A stretch of DNA of 64,000 bases, from the NCBI RefSeq assembly GCF_000219625.1, contig NC_018215.1, positions 1,922,001 through 1,986,000 on the forward strand, in the 5' to 3' direction. How positions within the stretch are numbered: the first letter of the stretch is position 1; the number at the start of each line of letters is the position of its first letter. Source of the stretch: Zymoseptoria tritici IPO323 (Eukaryota; Ascomycota; Dothideomycetes; Mycosphaerellales; Mycosphaerellaceae). This document shows, one piece after another, positions 44,358 to 55,679 of the stretch. Made by a program: the position numbers and the translations under genes. A model generated the notes under the pieces. It saw nothing but the letters and a program-made list of their open reading frames with translations. It searched no databases and had not been told where the DNA came from.

Positions 44358-47300
44358 ATACCCCCCCCCCCATCCCTACCCCCAATCGCAAAACCGGTGT
44401 AACTATTGAATCCGCCTTAAAATTCCACCCTATTCCTGTCCTGGAAATCCAGCTCTGTCACCTCCTAACCTACTAATCTTATGCTCTACAGCTTATAAAA
44501 AGCCGGAGGTAAAGGGTCTATTCTACTTAGCTATTTGACCTCTAGGAAATTGTTAGGTATATATTTTTTAGGAATCTATATATGCTTAGATTTATACGTT
44601 CTTAAGACGCCTTATGCAACCTACTAGTTAATAACGTCTAGGCCGATAACGAAGCGGCTAACAGACATAGTAGCCTAACGGCTGGCTATTCAGGGTGCGT
44701 ACAGAAGCAGTTCGGCTAACCCTGTATCGTTAGCAGGGTTGTGCTCTATATGTTACTATATGCGCTATTGCGACATATAGGTCCTCTATTCTATAATGCT
44801 CCTCTTAAACTTGTAGGTTTTACCCGATCGGGAAGTCGTAGACTTCTAAGTGCTTCGTTGCATAGTCGATACGGTTTACCACAAGTTCAAGAGGGGGAAG
44901 ACTTAAATCTTTTGCGAGATTCTTATCTTTGTTCGAAGGAAGAGGGTCGAGTCTAGCACACCGCGAGCGCAGTGTCGTAGTTTTATATTGTACGATAGAT
45001 AAACAGGTATCTAGTAGTCGTATCTAGTATCTAGTAGTCGTATCTAGTATCTGGTAAAGGTAAGGGCCCGTAACAAAGAACCGGACTAAGAAGTCTAACG
45101 TCGCGTAGTTTAAAGTTATGCAGGACCGTCTGCCGTATTCGCGTCGCCGTAGAGCGTTTCGAAACGCTCGAGAGCTACTATATCCTTAAACTCGCGCAAA
45201 GGTTCCTAAGTAGGTCGGTCGTAACCTACCTACTTAACAAAAGCCTCTTAGCGATAGCCGCGGCCGACGCGCCTCGTACGACAGCGTAGAAGAGCCTTAA
45301 TACCGTATTCTTCGTCTCCCGCATCGTTAAGAATCGCGGCGGGCTACGAATCCGTAACGACCTAGGACGGAAGCGCATCGTTATACACTAATCGTAAGAG
45401 CGACGTATAAAACCTCGGATAAATACCGCGAGGAACATCGAGCTCGACGAAGTAGGGCATACTCTCGAAAGTACGGACAACTGTATACTTCGCGTAAATC
45501 TAGTCGAGCTTCTTTATAGGCCGGTCCGTCTTAATGTTCCGAAGTAAGAGCCAGACCTTATCCCCGACCTTATACTTAGTAGCGACGTTCCGGGACCGGT
45601 TTGTATAGTACTCCTACTGCTACTAGGCTACGGCTATTACTATAGCGGCGAACTCGCGAGCCTATTACAGCTTAGTAACGATATGCGTACCTTCCTCGCG
45701 AGGGTTCCGAGGCGACTCGACAGTGTTAGAAATAGTCTCGATCGTACGCGGGTAGTACCTATATATAAGGAAGAAGGGAGAGACCTGCGTCGTAGAGGGT
45801 ACGCGCGAATCTAAGGCGATCTATGCGAGCGAGAGCTACTTGCCCCAATCGCCTTAATTATAGCTAACGAATGCCCGCAAGTAGGTCTCGACCTCCTAGT
45901 TTCGTCGTTTAGTAGAACCGTCGGTCTCCGGGTAGTACGCGGTAGATAGTCGCCGAACGATACCTAACCGCTCGCATACTTCTTTCTAGAGGGCGTTAAC
46001 GAATTAAACACCTCGATCCGACGTAATACCGGTAGGTAGCTAATATATGCCGACGTAGCGTTCGATAAGGAGCTCTATAACGCCCTTAGCGTCGAACTAG
46101 CCGGGAGGGACTCGTAAGAGCATAGTGCCTTTCCCGAGGCGATCTATAATAACAAGGAGGGTAGTAGCGCCGTCCTCCTCGTTAGGCGCTAGGTCTGTAA
46201 CAAAGTCCATCGATATCTCCGTCCAAATGCGCTCTAGGATCGGCAAGGGACGTAATAGCCTACGTCGCTTCTTTCTCTAGATAGTAGTCTACCTATACGT
46301 AGTATAGTTTCGTACGAACTTACGTACTTCGGCGTTTATTCCCGGCTAGAAGAACTATCGAGATAGAAAGTCGATAGTAGCATCGCGTCCGGCATGTCTA
46401 CCGAGGACTAAATCGTACGTCGTTTAGATAACCCTTGTCGTTAGCGGTTCGAAGAGAGGTAGCCAGATCCGTTCTCGAAAGCGAAGTAGGCCGTCCTATA
46501 TATCGCATTCCCCGATAGAGAGCTTAAGGTTAAGATCTATAGGGAACGCCTATTAACCTTATTCGACGGCCTCGAGTACGCGTAAGTAACTATTTCCGTA
46601 TAGTAGCGAGAAAGCGTCTATCTAAAGCTGCGATAACTCGGTATCGTCCGGGAAGGGAGAAGTAGGCGTAGATAGCTCGGCGGGGAAGGCCTTTAGGCTA
46701 GAGTCGAGTAAGATTCCCTCTCGACTACGTAGCCTATTGTTAGATTCGTCTCGCGGCATGTCCTACTCCTGTCGAGATAACGCATCCGGGACGGTAGCTT
46801 GTTTTCTAGGGCGATAAACTAACAACATACGGAAGGGCGCGAGGAACTCGCTCTATCGGATTTGGCGTTCGTTAAGAGACTTCTTAATAAAGAAAGGCTC
46901 GAGGTTCTTATAATCCGTAAGGACCTCGAATTCGTACTTTAGTCCGCGTAGTTCCGAATTCTATTCCTTTAAACACTTAACGATAGCTAAGAGTTCTTTG
47001 TTGTAGATATCGTAGTTAATCTCGGCAATAGCGTGTCGCTACGAGAAGAACGCTACCGGTCGCTAAGTCTGTAGTACCGTATCGAATTAATGTAGTACAC
47101 CGCCCGTTGCCTAGCCTAAGGAGTCGGGCTCGACTTGCGTCTTCTTGTCCGGGTCGTAGCTCGCTAGGACAGGCCCGTAGATAAAAGCGTCCTTAATATC
47201 CTCGAAAGCCTTGTCCTATTCGTCTCCCTAACGAAAGCCTATCGTCTTCTTTATAAGATCGGTAAGAGGGCAAACAAGATCGCTATACTTGCGGATAAAT

Positions 47301-50121
47301 ATCCTATAGTAATTAGCGAACCCGAGGAACGAGCGGACTCCGCGAACAGTTAGGGGTCTATCCTAGTCCCGGATAGCCTATACCTTCGTAGGGTCTATTC
47401 GTACGCTGATACCTACTTCGACGATATATCCTAGGTACTTCGTAGTACGAGTCTCGAACTCGCACTTCGATATATCTAGGATAAGCTCGCTATCCTCGAT
47501 GCGTTGTAAAACCTGCGTTACCTTCTCCCGGTAGTCGGCAAGGGTACCGGAAGAGAAGATAAGGATATCGTCGATATAGGCTGTACAAAAGTTGTCGAGT
47601 AAGTCGCGTAGGATCTAGTTTAGATACCGTTAGAAGGTAGCCGGCGTACTAGTAAGACCAAAGGGGCAAACGTTCTACTCGAACAAGCCGTAGCGGGTAC
47701 GGAAAGTAGTCTTCTATTCCTCGCCTTTAGCAATACGGATCCGATAAAATGCAGTAGAAACGTCGAGCTTCGTAAGCTACTTAGCTTTACTAAGAGACGT
47801 AAGCGTCTCTTAGATAAGCGGGAGGGGAAAACAGTCCTTTAAGGTAATAGCGTTTAGTCTATAGTAGTCGATACAGAAACGAAGGCCGCCGCCGGGTTTC
47901 TTAGCGAAAAGAACCGGCGCAGTAGTAGGGGACTTGCTATACCGAATATAGCCCTTCTCGAGGAGCGAGTATAGTTCCTTCCGGAGGACTAAAAGCTCGT
48001 CCCGGGTTATATTGTAGAGAGGGCCCTAGGGAGGTTCGCTAGGTTTCCCGTTGCTGTCGGTAGTAAGTAGGATCTCGTAGTTAAATCCGGGTCGATACAG
48101 AGGTAGCTGCTCTCCTTCCTAGATAAAGGCACGTATCCGGGGGCGGTAGTATTCGGGAAGCTTCTCGACAATGTCCTTACGAGTAAGGGCTTTCTTCGTA
48201 CGTAACGCCTTCTCGATGTCTTCGAGGGAGGCGGCAAAGACAGTAATATCTTGTTTCCGAGATAACTAAGCGAGGTATCTAAAGGCAGCTCTACTAACGG
48301 CCTTAGCCTTCGTAGAACCTATCGGCCGTATCTTACAAAGTATCGAAAAACCGTCGAGAAGGAACTCGAGACGGTTCGTTAACTCGATAACTTATACACT
48401 CTCGTAAAAGAGATAGGGCCTTCCGAGAATAAGGTCCTCTTATAAGTCGGGTACGGCGTAAGCAAACGCCGTAGACTTGTGCCTGCCGATATTAAGAGAG
48501 AACTTAGTAATAAAAGAGATTCCCTTCTTCTACGAAGGGGATCCTTACGCGCTAATAACCTTTTGTCTCGGAATAGGAATCTACAGGAGCCGGAGTCTCT
48601 TAGCTAACTGTTCGTTTATTAGACAATACGATTAGCTACCGTTGTCGATAAGAGAGAATTAAAGTGCATCGTCGTTAATAATAGCGGAAGCATAGAAAAG
48701 AGATCGTTCCATTTTTGTATCTCGAAAGATATTCTACTCTACTTCTACTTATATCTAACTCTACCTCTACGGACGACTTGTCGTAGAGGCTACTCGTTTT
48801 CCGATACCGAGTCGTTATCTTCTTCTAGAAAGACTTCCCGTATCTCGCGCTCGGCCTTACTAACCGTAGCTTGTACAGCGTTCGGGTTTTAGGCGGCAAG
48901 ATAGGTATAGTCGGCGATAAGGTGCCCTTTTATCCCGCAACGGAGATAAAGGCCTTATTCCCTTCGAGCCTGTATTGTTTCTCTCGTAACCTACTTTGCT
49001 CTCTTCTTGTTACTTAACTCGACTCGGTTAGACCGAGTCAGTTCCTAATCTATTTCGTCTTTCGATTCTCGCGGCAGGGTCGCCCGGGGAGCGGAGGGTC
49101 TAGACATGTTCGACCGAAAACGTAACCCTATCGATAGTAGGGTCGCCCGTAACCCTGTCGATAGTAGGGTCGCCTAGGGAGCGGAGGGTCTAGATATGTT
49201 CGACCGAAAACGAAGGTTTACGAGCGATCCGCCGATAGTAAGAAGGTTTCTCGTAAAGGTTAAGTACTTGTCCGGCGGGTTTAAGGCAAACGGGAGCAAT
49301 ACCTTACGCATCTCTTTGTTAAGAGAGTTCTCGAGAAGGGTAATCCGAATACCTTCGAGCTTTAGGTCCGATTCTATACCTGGCGAGAGGGTCTCGGCTA
49401 TTCCCGTATTAGCGAGAACTACCTCGAATCGAGGTAGGTAGGTCGCGATAGGTTCGTTATCGCGCTATTATATCCTCGAGAGGGTTTGTAGCGCTCGTCG
49501 TTACTAGTTTGTATCGCTGTAGATACTATTTAGGTACTCGAGGAAATCGTTCGCGTTACCTTACCTAAGTCGGAGAGCGTTCTCGATAGTTGTTCTTACT
49601 ATTCTCGCCGTACTCTCTTCGAGCCTACTTATTAAGTAGAGGAATTAGTCGAAGTCCCTACTAATAGCTACTTTGTTAATAGCGAGCTTCGATAGGGCAG
49701 CGAGGTACTAGTCTTCCTATTCTAATCTTTTGCCGCTAAAGGTCCGTAGCGTCGGGAGACGCTCTTTTGGGCGTCTCGGTATATAGTCGTTGTTCGTATT
49801 TATGTCCGTCGTTATTATTTCGATTATTTCTAGGGCGAGTATAGAGCTACTCGCTTCCGGCGTCCGTTATACTAGTCGTTTTCTAGCTCGTTCGAGACGT
49901 ATCTTGAGTTTACGTCGTACTACCTCGAGTTCGCGCCGTACTATCTCGAGTTCGCGTTATACGAGCTCGTTAGCTCGATGTCGTTCGTTATATATAGCTT
50001 CGGTCTCTACGATAGCAGCGCGATATTCGTTTCGAATCCGCTCTATCTCTATAGCGAGCTGCGCCTAAAGTTTAGGCGGTATTTCCGTCGAGGAATCTAT
50101 TCGATAACGAGCTTTAGAAAA

Positions 50122-50396
50122 TATAAGGGTCTAAACCGAAGTTACGTACAAAGGTCTAGATCCGAATATATAAAATTCTAAAGCTACCGAAAAGAAGATC
50201 TATCTAGAACAACGGAACGTCGAGTATAAGCTGTGTGTACGCGTAGCGTCGCTTAGCGCATACGTAGCCTTCTAGTCGGCCGAAAGGAAGCTTATTCCCG
50301 ATTCGGCCTAGTAGATTTCTGAACCGGCGTTCGTCCGTTAGGCGTTGGCCTAGGCATCGGCATAGCCGATGCAGCCTTAGGCACTAGCCTCTAACA
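50122..50396 (-). repeat. 5' LTR of gypsy element B
   Basis: 275 bp, plus-strand ends TATAAGGGTC and CCTCTAACA. More heavily mutated than its partner. Confidence 0.9.
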
Positions 50397-52074
50397 CCTT
50401 CTAATTCTAATTTATTAGACATCTAGTCGGTAGTCGGTTCTATTCGTTAAAGATTCTATTGTACTCTAACACAAAAGTATTATAGTTAGGGTATGCCTCG
50501 AGATAGTAAGACTCCTACTCTTTAAGTTTTGCGCTAATAGTAGTAGCGCCGTTAGGCGTATACATCTGTTCGAGGGTCTAAATAACCTCTTTAATTGTCG
50601 TAAATTCTTTAACTCTATCGGCGTAGTACTTTAAGCATCGCGAGACGATGTAGCCGTAGAGCACTTCGTTAACCTTCTTAAACTCTACGAGTACGACTAT
50701 ATATTTATTATATAAATTAATATCGTCTATATCTTCGGGGATAGCTAGAAGCATCCCTTTAACGTAAGGCCCGGTAGCCTTCGTAGCGTTAAAGAATTTA
50801 ACGGTCCCTATTCGTTTTACCGCATTACGATAGTCGTCGTAAAATGTAAGCTAGTTCTTAATACCTTAGAGGAGTAGAACGGAGTCGAACATTTTCCTAT
50901 CGCCGTAGATGTCCTTTTATACCTTCCGCTACTTAGTAGAATAGCGAGTTATTCGTTTTGCTATTACTCGTACGGGTACTATTATTCGGGTACGTCTAGT
51001 ACGTAGTATAACGTCGCTAAAAGTTAATAGAGCTCTCTTTATACTAATAGGTAAAGATCGCTTAGATCGAACACTCGGTATATCCGAGCTATCGTTAGAG
51101 TCGCTAGGTTTAGCGTCTAGTTATAGTATAATTATACTACTCGTCTCTTCTTATTCGTTATCGTCTTCGGAAGACGATTCTTCGCTTTATACGTTAGGGT
51201 CGGTTTGTTTAGTTTGTTTAGTGTCTTCGGAGGTAGCAGTATTACTTACGGTAGTCGTAGATATATTAGTAGTTAAAGTAGATGTAGCCTCGGTACGGCG
51301 CTTAGATTTTAGATTTTTTAGTAGGTATATAGAATTCTTATCGCCTTATACCCCTTTGCTCGTAGTAGTAGCGGTTAATTACTCGTTTAGCATTAATGCT
51401 AGATTTAAGCTATAAACGACTAGTTCGATCTTCGACTTTTTAACTATCTTAGACTTAATTGTCTATAGGCTACCTTCGATCTGTTTGTTATAACAGTAGA
51501 GTACTACTCGTTCGGCGTTCTTACGCTTCTGTTCTTCGTATTCTTCTTACGTTTAGCTAGGTTTTAGACCTTTTGTAGCGGGCATAGAAGTAATATTCGA
51601 GGATTTAGTAGCGTAGTGCCTTTGTATAGTAGTAATAGTAATAAAAATAACAGCGTAGTGCCGTTAAGAATAATAATGTAAGGACGTAGATATACGTACG
51701 TTTTGTAATAGTATAAGAGAGAGTAGCGTTATACTTATAAATTAAATTAAACAGCTGTCTAAGGTAACCCCTAAGGGATTTCTTTACCGCTTAGGGTTTA
51801 GATTATGTAATCGTTTAATTAAAGAACTATGCTTTAATTAAAGGCTTATTAGTCTAGCCCTTTAGGCGAGTAATCCTAGCTACTTATAGGCGTAGTAATT
51901 TAGAATTATAAGGATAAATTAATCCTTTAGTATATATAGCGTTGCTGTTTAGTCGTTAACTATTATGTATGTATTAAAGTCGTTACTTTAATTCCTATAA
52001 CTTCGTTTAGCTAAGCATTGCGACTAATGCGGTAGTTTAAGGAGAGGAACAGTAATGTTATATTACGTATAAAC

Positions 52075-52094
52075 GCTCACCCGGGCTTATAACC
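52075..52094 (-). other. Primer binding site of copia D (half initiator tRNA-Met)
   Basis: On the minus strand GGTTATAAGCCCGGG follows directly after the LTR end TTTTAACA. It is the same site as in the first copia element (GGTTATGAGCCCGG) with one G to A change. Confidence 0.7.
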
Positions 52095-52204
52095 TGTTAA
52101 AAGTCATAAGCTATAGATTGTTAATCTACATAGGGCATAAGCCTTAACTAAATACAGATATGGTACCGATGTCGGACCCATGAACACGTGTTCATAATTC
52201 AACA
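52095..52204 (-). repeat. 5' LTR of copia D
   Basis: About 110 bp from TGTTAAAAG to TAATTCAACA on the plus strand. The right border is inferred from TG/CA ends and from a shared block (GGTACCGATGTCGG, resembling the complement of CCGACACCGGTTCC in the first copia LTR), as no second copy is present. Confidence 0.6.
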
Positions 52205-52750
52205 GATTGCCGTCGGATAGTCAGACCACCAGAATCTGGATGTCCATGGATCGTGAAGTCAAAATGCTCATGAGGGTCAAATCGTTGACTTTTGCAACGA
52301 TCCACCTCCAATTTGAGGACGTGACGAATCAGAACAATAGCAACCCCCTCCAGAAGTGCGGGTCCAGACCTCGAGCGGGCATGTAAAGCAGTAGCGATGA
52401 GTGCTCAATCGGCTCTGTACAGAGTATTCGGTTTGGAATCGAAGCCGATAGCCAGGGGTTAATCCCACGATAACCCAAAGCGACACCCATGTAAAGGCTA
52501 TCGCCATAGCCTGCAATGCAGTTGAACCGAGGTCTCCTGGTCTTGATGTTGAGAATGGGGAATAAAAAGACTGTTCTTCACTTCATTATTCACCGCCGCC
52601 CCTTTGAAAGCAATAGCAGACCAAATCAAGATGTCCCAAAACGCCGACCAACTCCTCGCTGAAACGCAGAGTCAAGCAAAATCGATAAATCAATCATGAG
52701 ACAACCGTCCTCCCCAATAATCACTCACGCCAAAGCGAGTCACCACTCCA
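52205..52750. other. Host DNA right of the repeat block
   Basis: 546 bp of normal composition, holding the 3' flank of the Tco89-like gene. A 79-codon minus-strand frame (52277-52516) begins with a hydrophobic stretch, but no family is recognised and I do not call it a gene. Confidence 0.45.
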
Positions 52751-55012
52751 TCACACCGCATCCCACAACTGCCTCGCAATCACATCCGGCGACAACTCCT
52801 TCTGCCCTCCTTCTCCAACCTGCCTACTTTGCGGCGGGGTCTGCGCGAAGCTGACCTCCCTCCTATGCCTCGGAATTTCCCCACCAACCCTCACCGCGCT
52901 AGCATTATGCGCCCCCGCAGCGAGCGGACTGCTCTGATGGTGCGGCGGCGAACTCGACTTGGACAAATGACTCGTCCTCTGCGCCTGCGCCGCCGATCCT
53001 GCAGCAGCAGCAGGGAATGAAATCGTGTTTCTCCCAGGCGGCACGACCGGTCCGCCGGACTTCTTCTGCGGCGCAGCAGCGCGCGACTGCTGCAATTTAC
53101 TGCCTTTGCAACTCCTCAACCTCGCCGTGGCCTCGCCGATGGGGTCGCGGAATTTCTGCACAACGCGCAACTCGGTGTTGACGGCGCGGAAACGGCCTTG
53201 GAAGATTTCTGGGCCGACGTTGGCGCTGTAGATGTAAGTGGCTTTGTTGTGCAGGGAAAAGGTCGAGCGGAGGGATTTGTTGAGGCGGTCGTATTGCCAT
53301 GCGGGGAGGTAGGGTTTCTGAATGTCGTGGGTCGCTTCGCGGTCCGCGAGGGCTTTGTCTTGGAGGAGACGGATTTCTGTCCGGGATCGTCCTATCGCGG
53401 GTGTGGTAGCACCGGATGAGCCTGAGACGGTGGAGCCGGGACTGGCGGGACCACTGTACACGCCTGGGGCGTGGTGCTCTCTCCGCTGAGCTGAAAGACT
53501 ACTTTCCTGGTCGGGAGTGTGGAATCCTGTCTGTTTCGGTGTGCTCACCGCGGTGTTGGTGCCAGAGGGATGAGATGTGCTCGGTACGAAACGTGAGACT
53601 AGCTCATCCCCTTCCGGATCTGCCGAACCGTCTTGGAGGTTGGATCGCGAAGAGCGGAGAGATGGCGCGGGAGATCCTCGAATGCTGTGATTATCGTCCA
53701 GAGCACTGACGTTACTCACAAGTGCAGGCGCTGGGTTTGGCTGGGTCTTGCTCAAGAGGTGCCGTGCTGCAGGGTTCGGGTGCTCTCTATGTTGTGACTG
53801 TATCGAGCTTCGGCGTGTGTCGGTGGGATATGCTTGCAGTCTCGCGGGCGCTGGTTGAGGCTCCGGACGTGCTTCACGTTGAGGTTCCTGTTGGGGCTCG
53901 GGTCGCACTCTATCTCGATTTTGCGACTCTCCTTGTTCTCCGGGAGGATGGGACTCCTTTCGTATTCGTGGCAATGTTCGTGGACTCGCTGGACTCGCAT
54001 CCTCACTGTCTGCATCTACCTCCTCATCCTCATCATCGTCCTCGTACTCGTCCTCATCTTCATCCTCACCCTCCTCTTCCGACGACGGCTCTTGAACCGC
54101 CCTCGGCGGCGGGGGTGGTGCACTCGGCTGTTCCTGTTGCTGTTCTTGTTGCTGTCTTTCCGCATGACGCTTCGCCTTCGCTTCAATGACATACGACGAA
54201 GGAAAAGCCACAGCAGGCTTCTTCTCAGCCACCGTGCTCGTCCTCCTCGAATTGTTCGCCGTATTCTGTCGCGTACTGAACGGACTCGCGCTCGCACTCT
54301 CTTCCGTCCACTCATCTTCTTGTAGTCCACTGATCTCCATCTGAGGGTCGTCTTCATCGTCGTGATCTCCGCTTCCCACATCGAACCCTACCTTTCTCGA
54401 ACCACCGCTCTTCTCCTTCGCACTCACCTCGTTCCTGTCCTCCGCACCGCGCTCTTGATACTCCTTCTCCAACATGACGATATCCGCCGACTTCGGCCTC
54501 TTACTCCTCCCCTTCAACCTCGGCGACGTGGGTGCCCGCTGAGCATTCGCCGCCATAGCCATCAGATTCTTCCCCGACGTCAACCTCGTCAACTGCCCAT
54601 GCGACAAGTTCTTCTTCAACTTCGCACTCGACGCATTGCGCGGGAGCTGATACGCCGTCGCATTGCGCTTCATCGCAGGTCTACCCTCGTCCAAACTCCC
54701 CGGTAATCGAATCTCGGTGTCGCCCTCGTGAGATCGTTGACGGGAGTGTTGCTCGGCGTACTTGACCAGATTCCTCGCACTGCTGTGATTTCGCGGGAGG
54801 ACGACTTTCGCATGGCGGCCGGGTTTGTGGTGCTGTTGACGCACTTTGAGGTGGTCGCCTGCTGCCGATCCTGGACTCGCGTGCGCTGCTGCAGCATGCC
54901 TAGTCGAGGTGGAGTTTGAGGATTGGGAGGATCGGGTAAGCTGAGGTCGGACGCTGCCATTGTGTGGCGAAGGCGGGACGACGGCCGCTGAGGGGTTTGG
55001 TGAGAGTGACAT
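52751..55012 (-). CDS. Probable TORC1 subunit, Tco89-like
   Basis: 753 residues, no intron, largely disordered. The conserved N-terminal third has the pattern I associate with fungal Tco89: LPRNHSSARNLVKYAEQ, then NASSAKLKKNLSHGQLTRLT and SGKNLMAMA, then KVGFDVG followed by an acidic stretch and DEWTEESASASPF. An acidic run (EEEGEDEDEDEYEDDDEDEE) lies near residue 320. The most folded part appears to be residues 570-650 (YLPAWQYDRLNKSLRSTFSL, GPEIFQGRFRAVNTELRVV). Tco89 is a fungal-specific subunit of TORC1 at the vacuole. The next gene on the same strand is atg13, a TORC1 substrate. The assignment rests on motif memory. Confidence 0.65.
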   Translation of the reverse strand: MSLSPNPSAAVVPPSPHNGSVRPQLTRSSQSSNSTSTRHAAAAHASPGSAAGDHLKVRQQHHKPGRHAKVVLPRNHSSARNLVKYAEQHSRQRSHEGDTEIRLPGSLDEGRPAMKRNATAYQLPRNASSAKLKKNLSHGQLTRLTSGKNLMAMAANAQRAPTSPRLKGRSKRPKSADIVMLEKEYQERGAEDRNEVSAKEKSGGSRKVGFDVGSGDHDDEDDPQMEISGLQEDEWTEESASASPFSTRQNTANNSRRTSTVAEKKPAVAFPSSYVIEAKAKRHAERQQQEQQQEQPSAPPPPPRAVQEPSSEEEGEDEDEDEYEDDDEDEEVDADSEDASPASPRTLPRIRKESHPPGEQGESQNRDRVRPEPQQEPQREARPEPQPAPARLQAYPTDTRRSSIQSQHREHPNPAARHLLSKTQPNPAPALVSNVSALDDNHSIRGSPAPSLRSSRSNLQDGSADPEGDELVSRFVPSTSHPSGTNTAVSTPKQTGFHTPDQESSLSAQRREHHAPGVYSGPASPGSTVSGSSGATTPAIGRSRTEIRLLQDKALADREATHDIQKPYLPAWQYDRLNKSLRSTFSLHNKATYIYSANVGPEIFQGRFRAVNTELRVVQKFRDPIGEATARLRSCKGSKLQQSRAAAPQKKSGGPVVPPGRNTISFPAAAAGSAAQAQRTSHLSKSSSPPHHQSSPLAAGAHNASAVRVGGEIPRHRREVSFAQTPPQSRQVGEGGQKELSPDVIARQLWDAV

Positions 55013-55679
55013 GCTCCTTTCGCCTGAGCTTGCGACTCGGTTGTACAGAGGCGGCGGACAAGCGGTCGAACTCGACGGAGCCTTTGTCGCATGGTCGTCG
55101 ATGCGGTGAATGAGCCGCTAGAGTGGGGGCAGGCGCGGATCGGGTCCCGCGGCCCCGATAACGATCAGATGCCGATTTCATCACCACGCGATTTTGTCCA
55201 TTCGATGCTTCAGTTTGTACTACCTCAATTTCACGTGTCCGCGGCATGTTACGTGCGTGGGCGTGGGGAGTTCTCATACTCCAGATAAAACGAACATAAT
55301 CAATCGCGTGGAGGAGAATCATGTCCAATTGCTGCTCCACAGGCTGTGCCAACACTCACTCCGAAAAGAAAAGGAGAACAGCGCACCGCATAGTCTGGGC
55401 ATCTCTTCCATTCTGGCTGCCTCGAATACCTGAATGCAACTATGACTCCATGGCCAAATCCGATGGCCTTTGTCTGATGAGCCCCCCGTCCATCGCCTGG
55501 GCAATCACATGCCTGTCCCAATCTATAGCTATGAACAAACCGATTCATGCTTGCAAAAGAACCCTCGCTTAACGCCTTGCTGTGCTCTCTGTAACTGTTC
55601 CTTCGTCCGGGACCACATCTTCCGAACCCTAAAACAATTCTGTAAACAGTTCGCACCAAAACGCCGCCGCTCATATCCC
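55013..55679. other. Intergenic, upstream of the Tco89-like gene
   Basis: 667 bp between two minus-strand genes, holding the promoter of one and the 3' end of atg13. No other gene supported. Confidence 0.45.

Larger units (their letters stand above)
44083..50396 (-). mobile_element. Chromodomain gypsy element B, RIP-inactivated
   Basis: 6,314 bp with two 275-bp LTRs. On the minus strand: gag about 50100-49000, protease and reverse transcriptase about 48600-47300 with FCTAYIDDILIFS near 47570, RNase H and integrase to about 45400, and a chromodomain-like end near 45280-45170 (EAFVK, GYDRPT, EPLREFKD). A C-rich tract at 44361-44386 is the complement of the polypurine tract next to the 3' LTR. 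All frames carry TAG or TAA. The 5-bp flanks differ (CATAT left, CCTTC right), and the flanking elements differ too. Confidence 0.88.
50397..52204 (-). mobile_element. Copia element D, 5' remnant (LTR, primer site, gag)
   Basis: Minus-strand element cut off by element B. Reading right to left: LTR, primer site, then a copia-type gag from the ATG near 51585 (MPATKGLKP) and further to about 50420, with landmarks such as GIKN, FFNATKATGPYVKGMLLAIP and YGYIVSRCLKYYADRVKEF. Frames are broken by TAG and TAA. Protease and later domains are missing from this place. Confidence 0.75.

Noticed and set aside
44361..44386. Long C tract as a possible simple repeat or assembly artefact
   Set aside because: Its place beside the LTR makes it the complement of the polypurine tract of element B.
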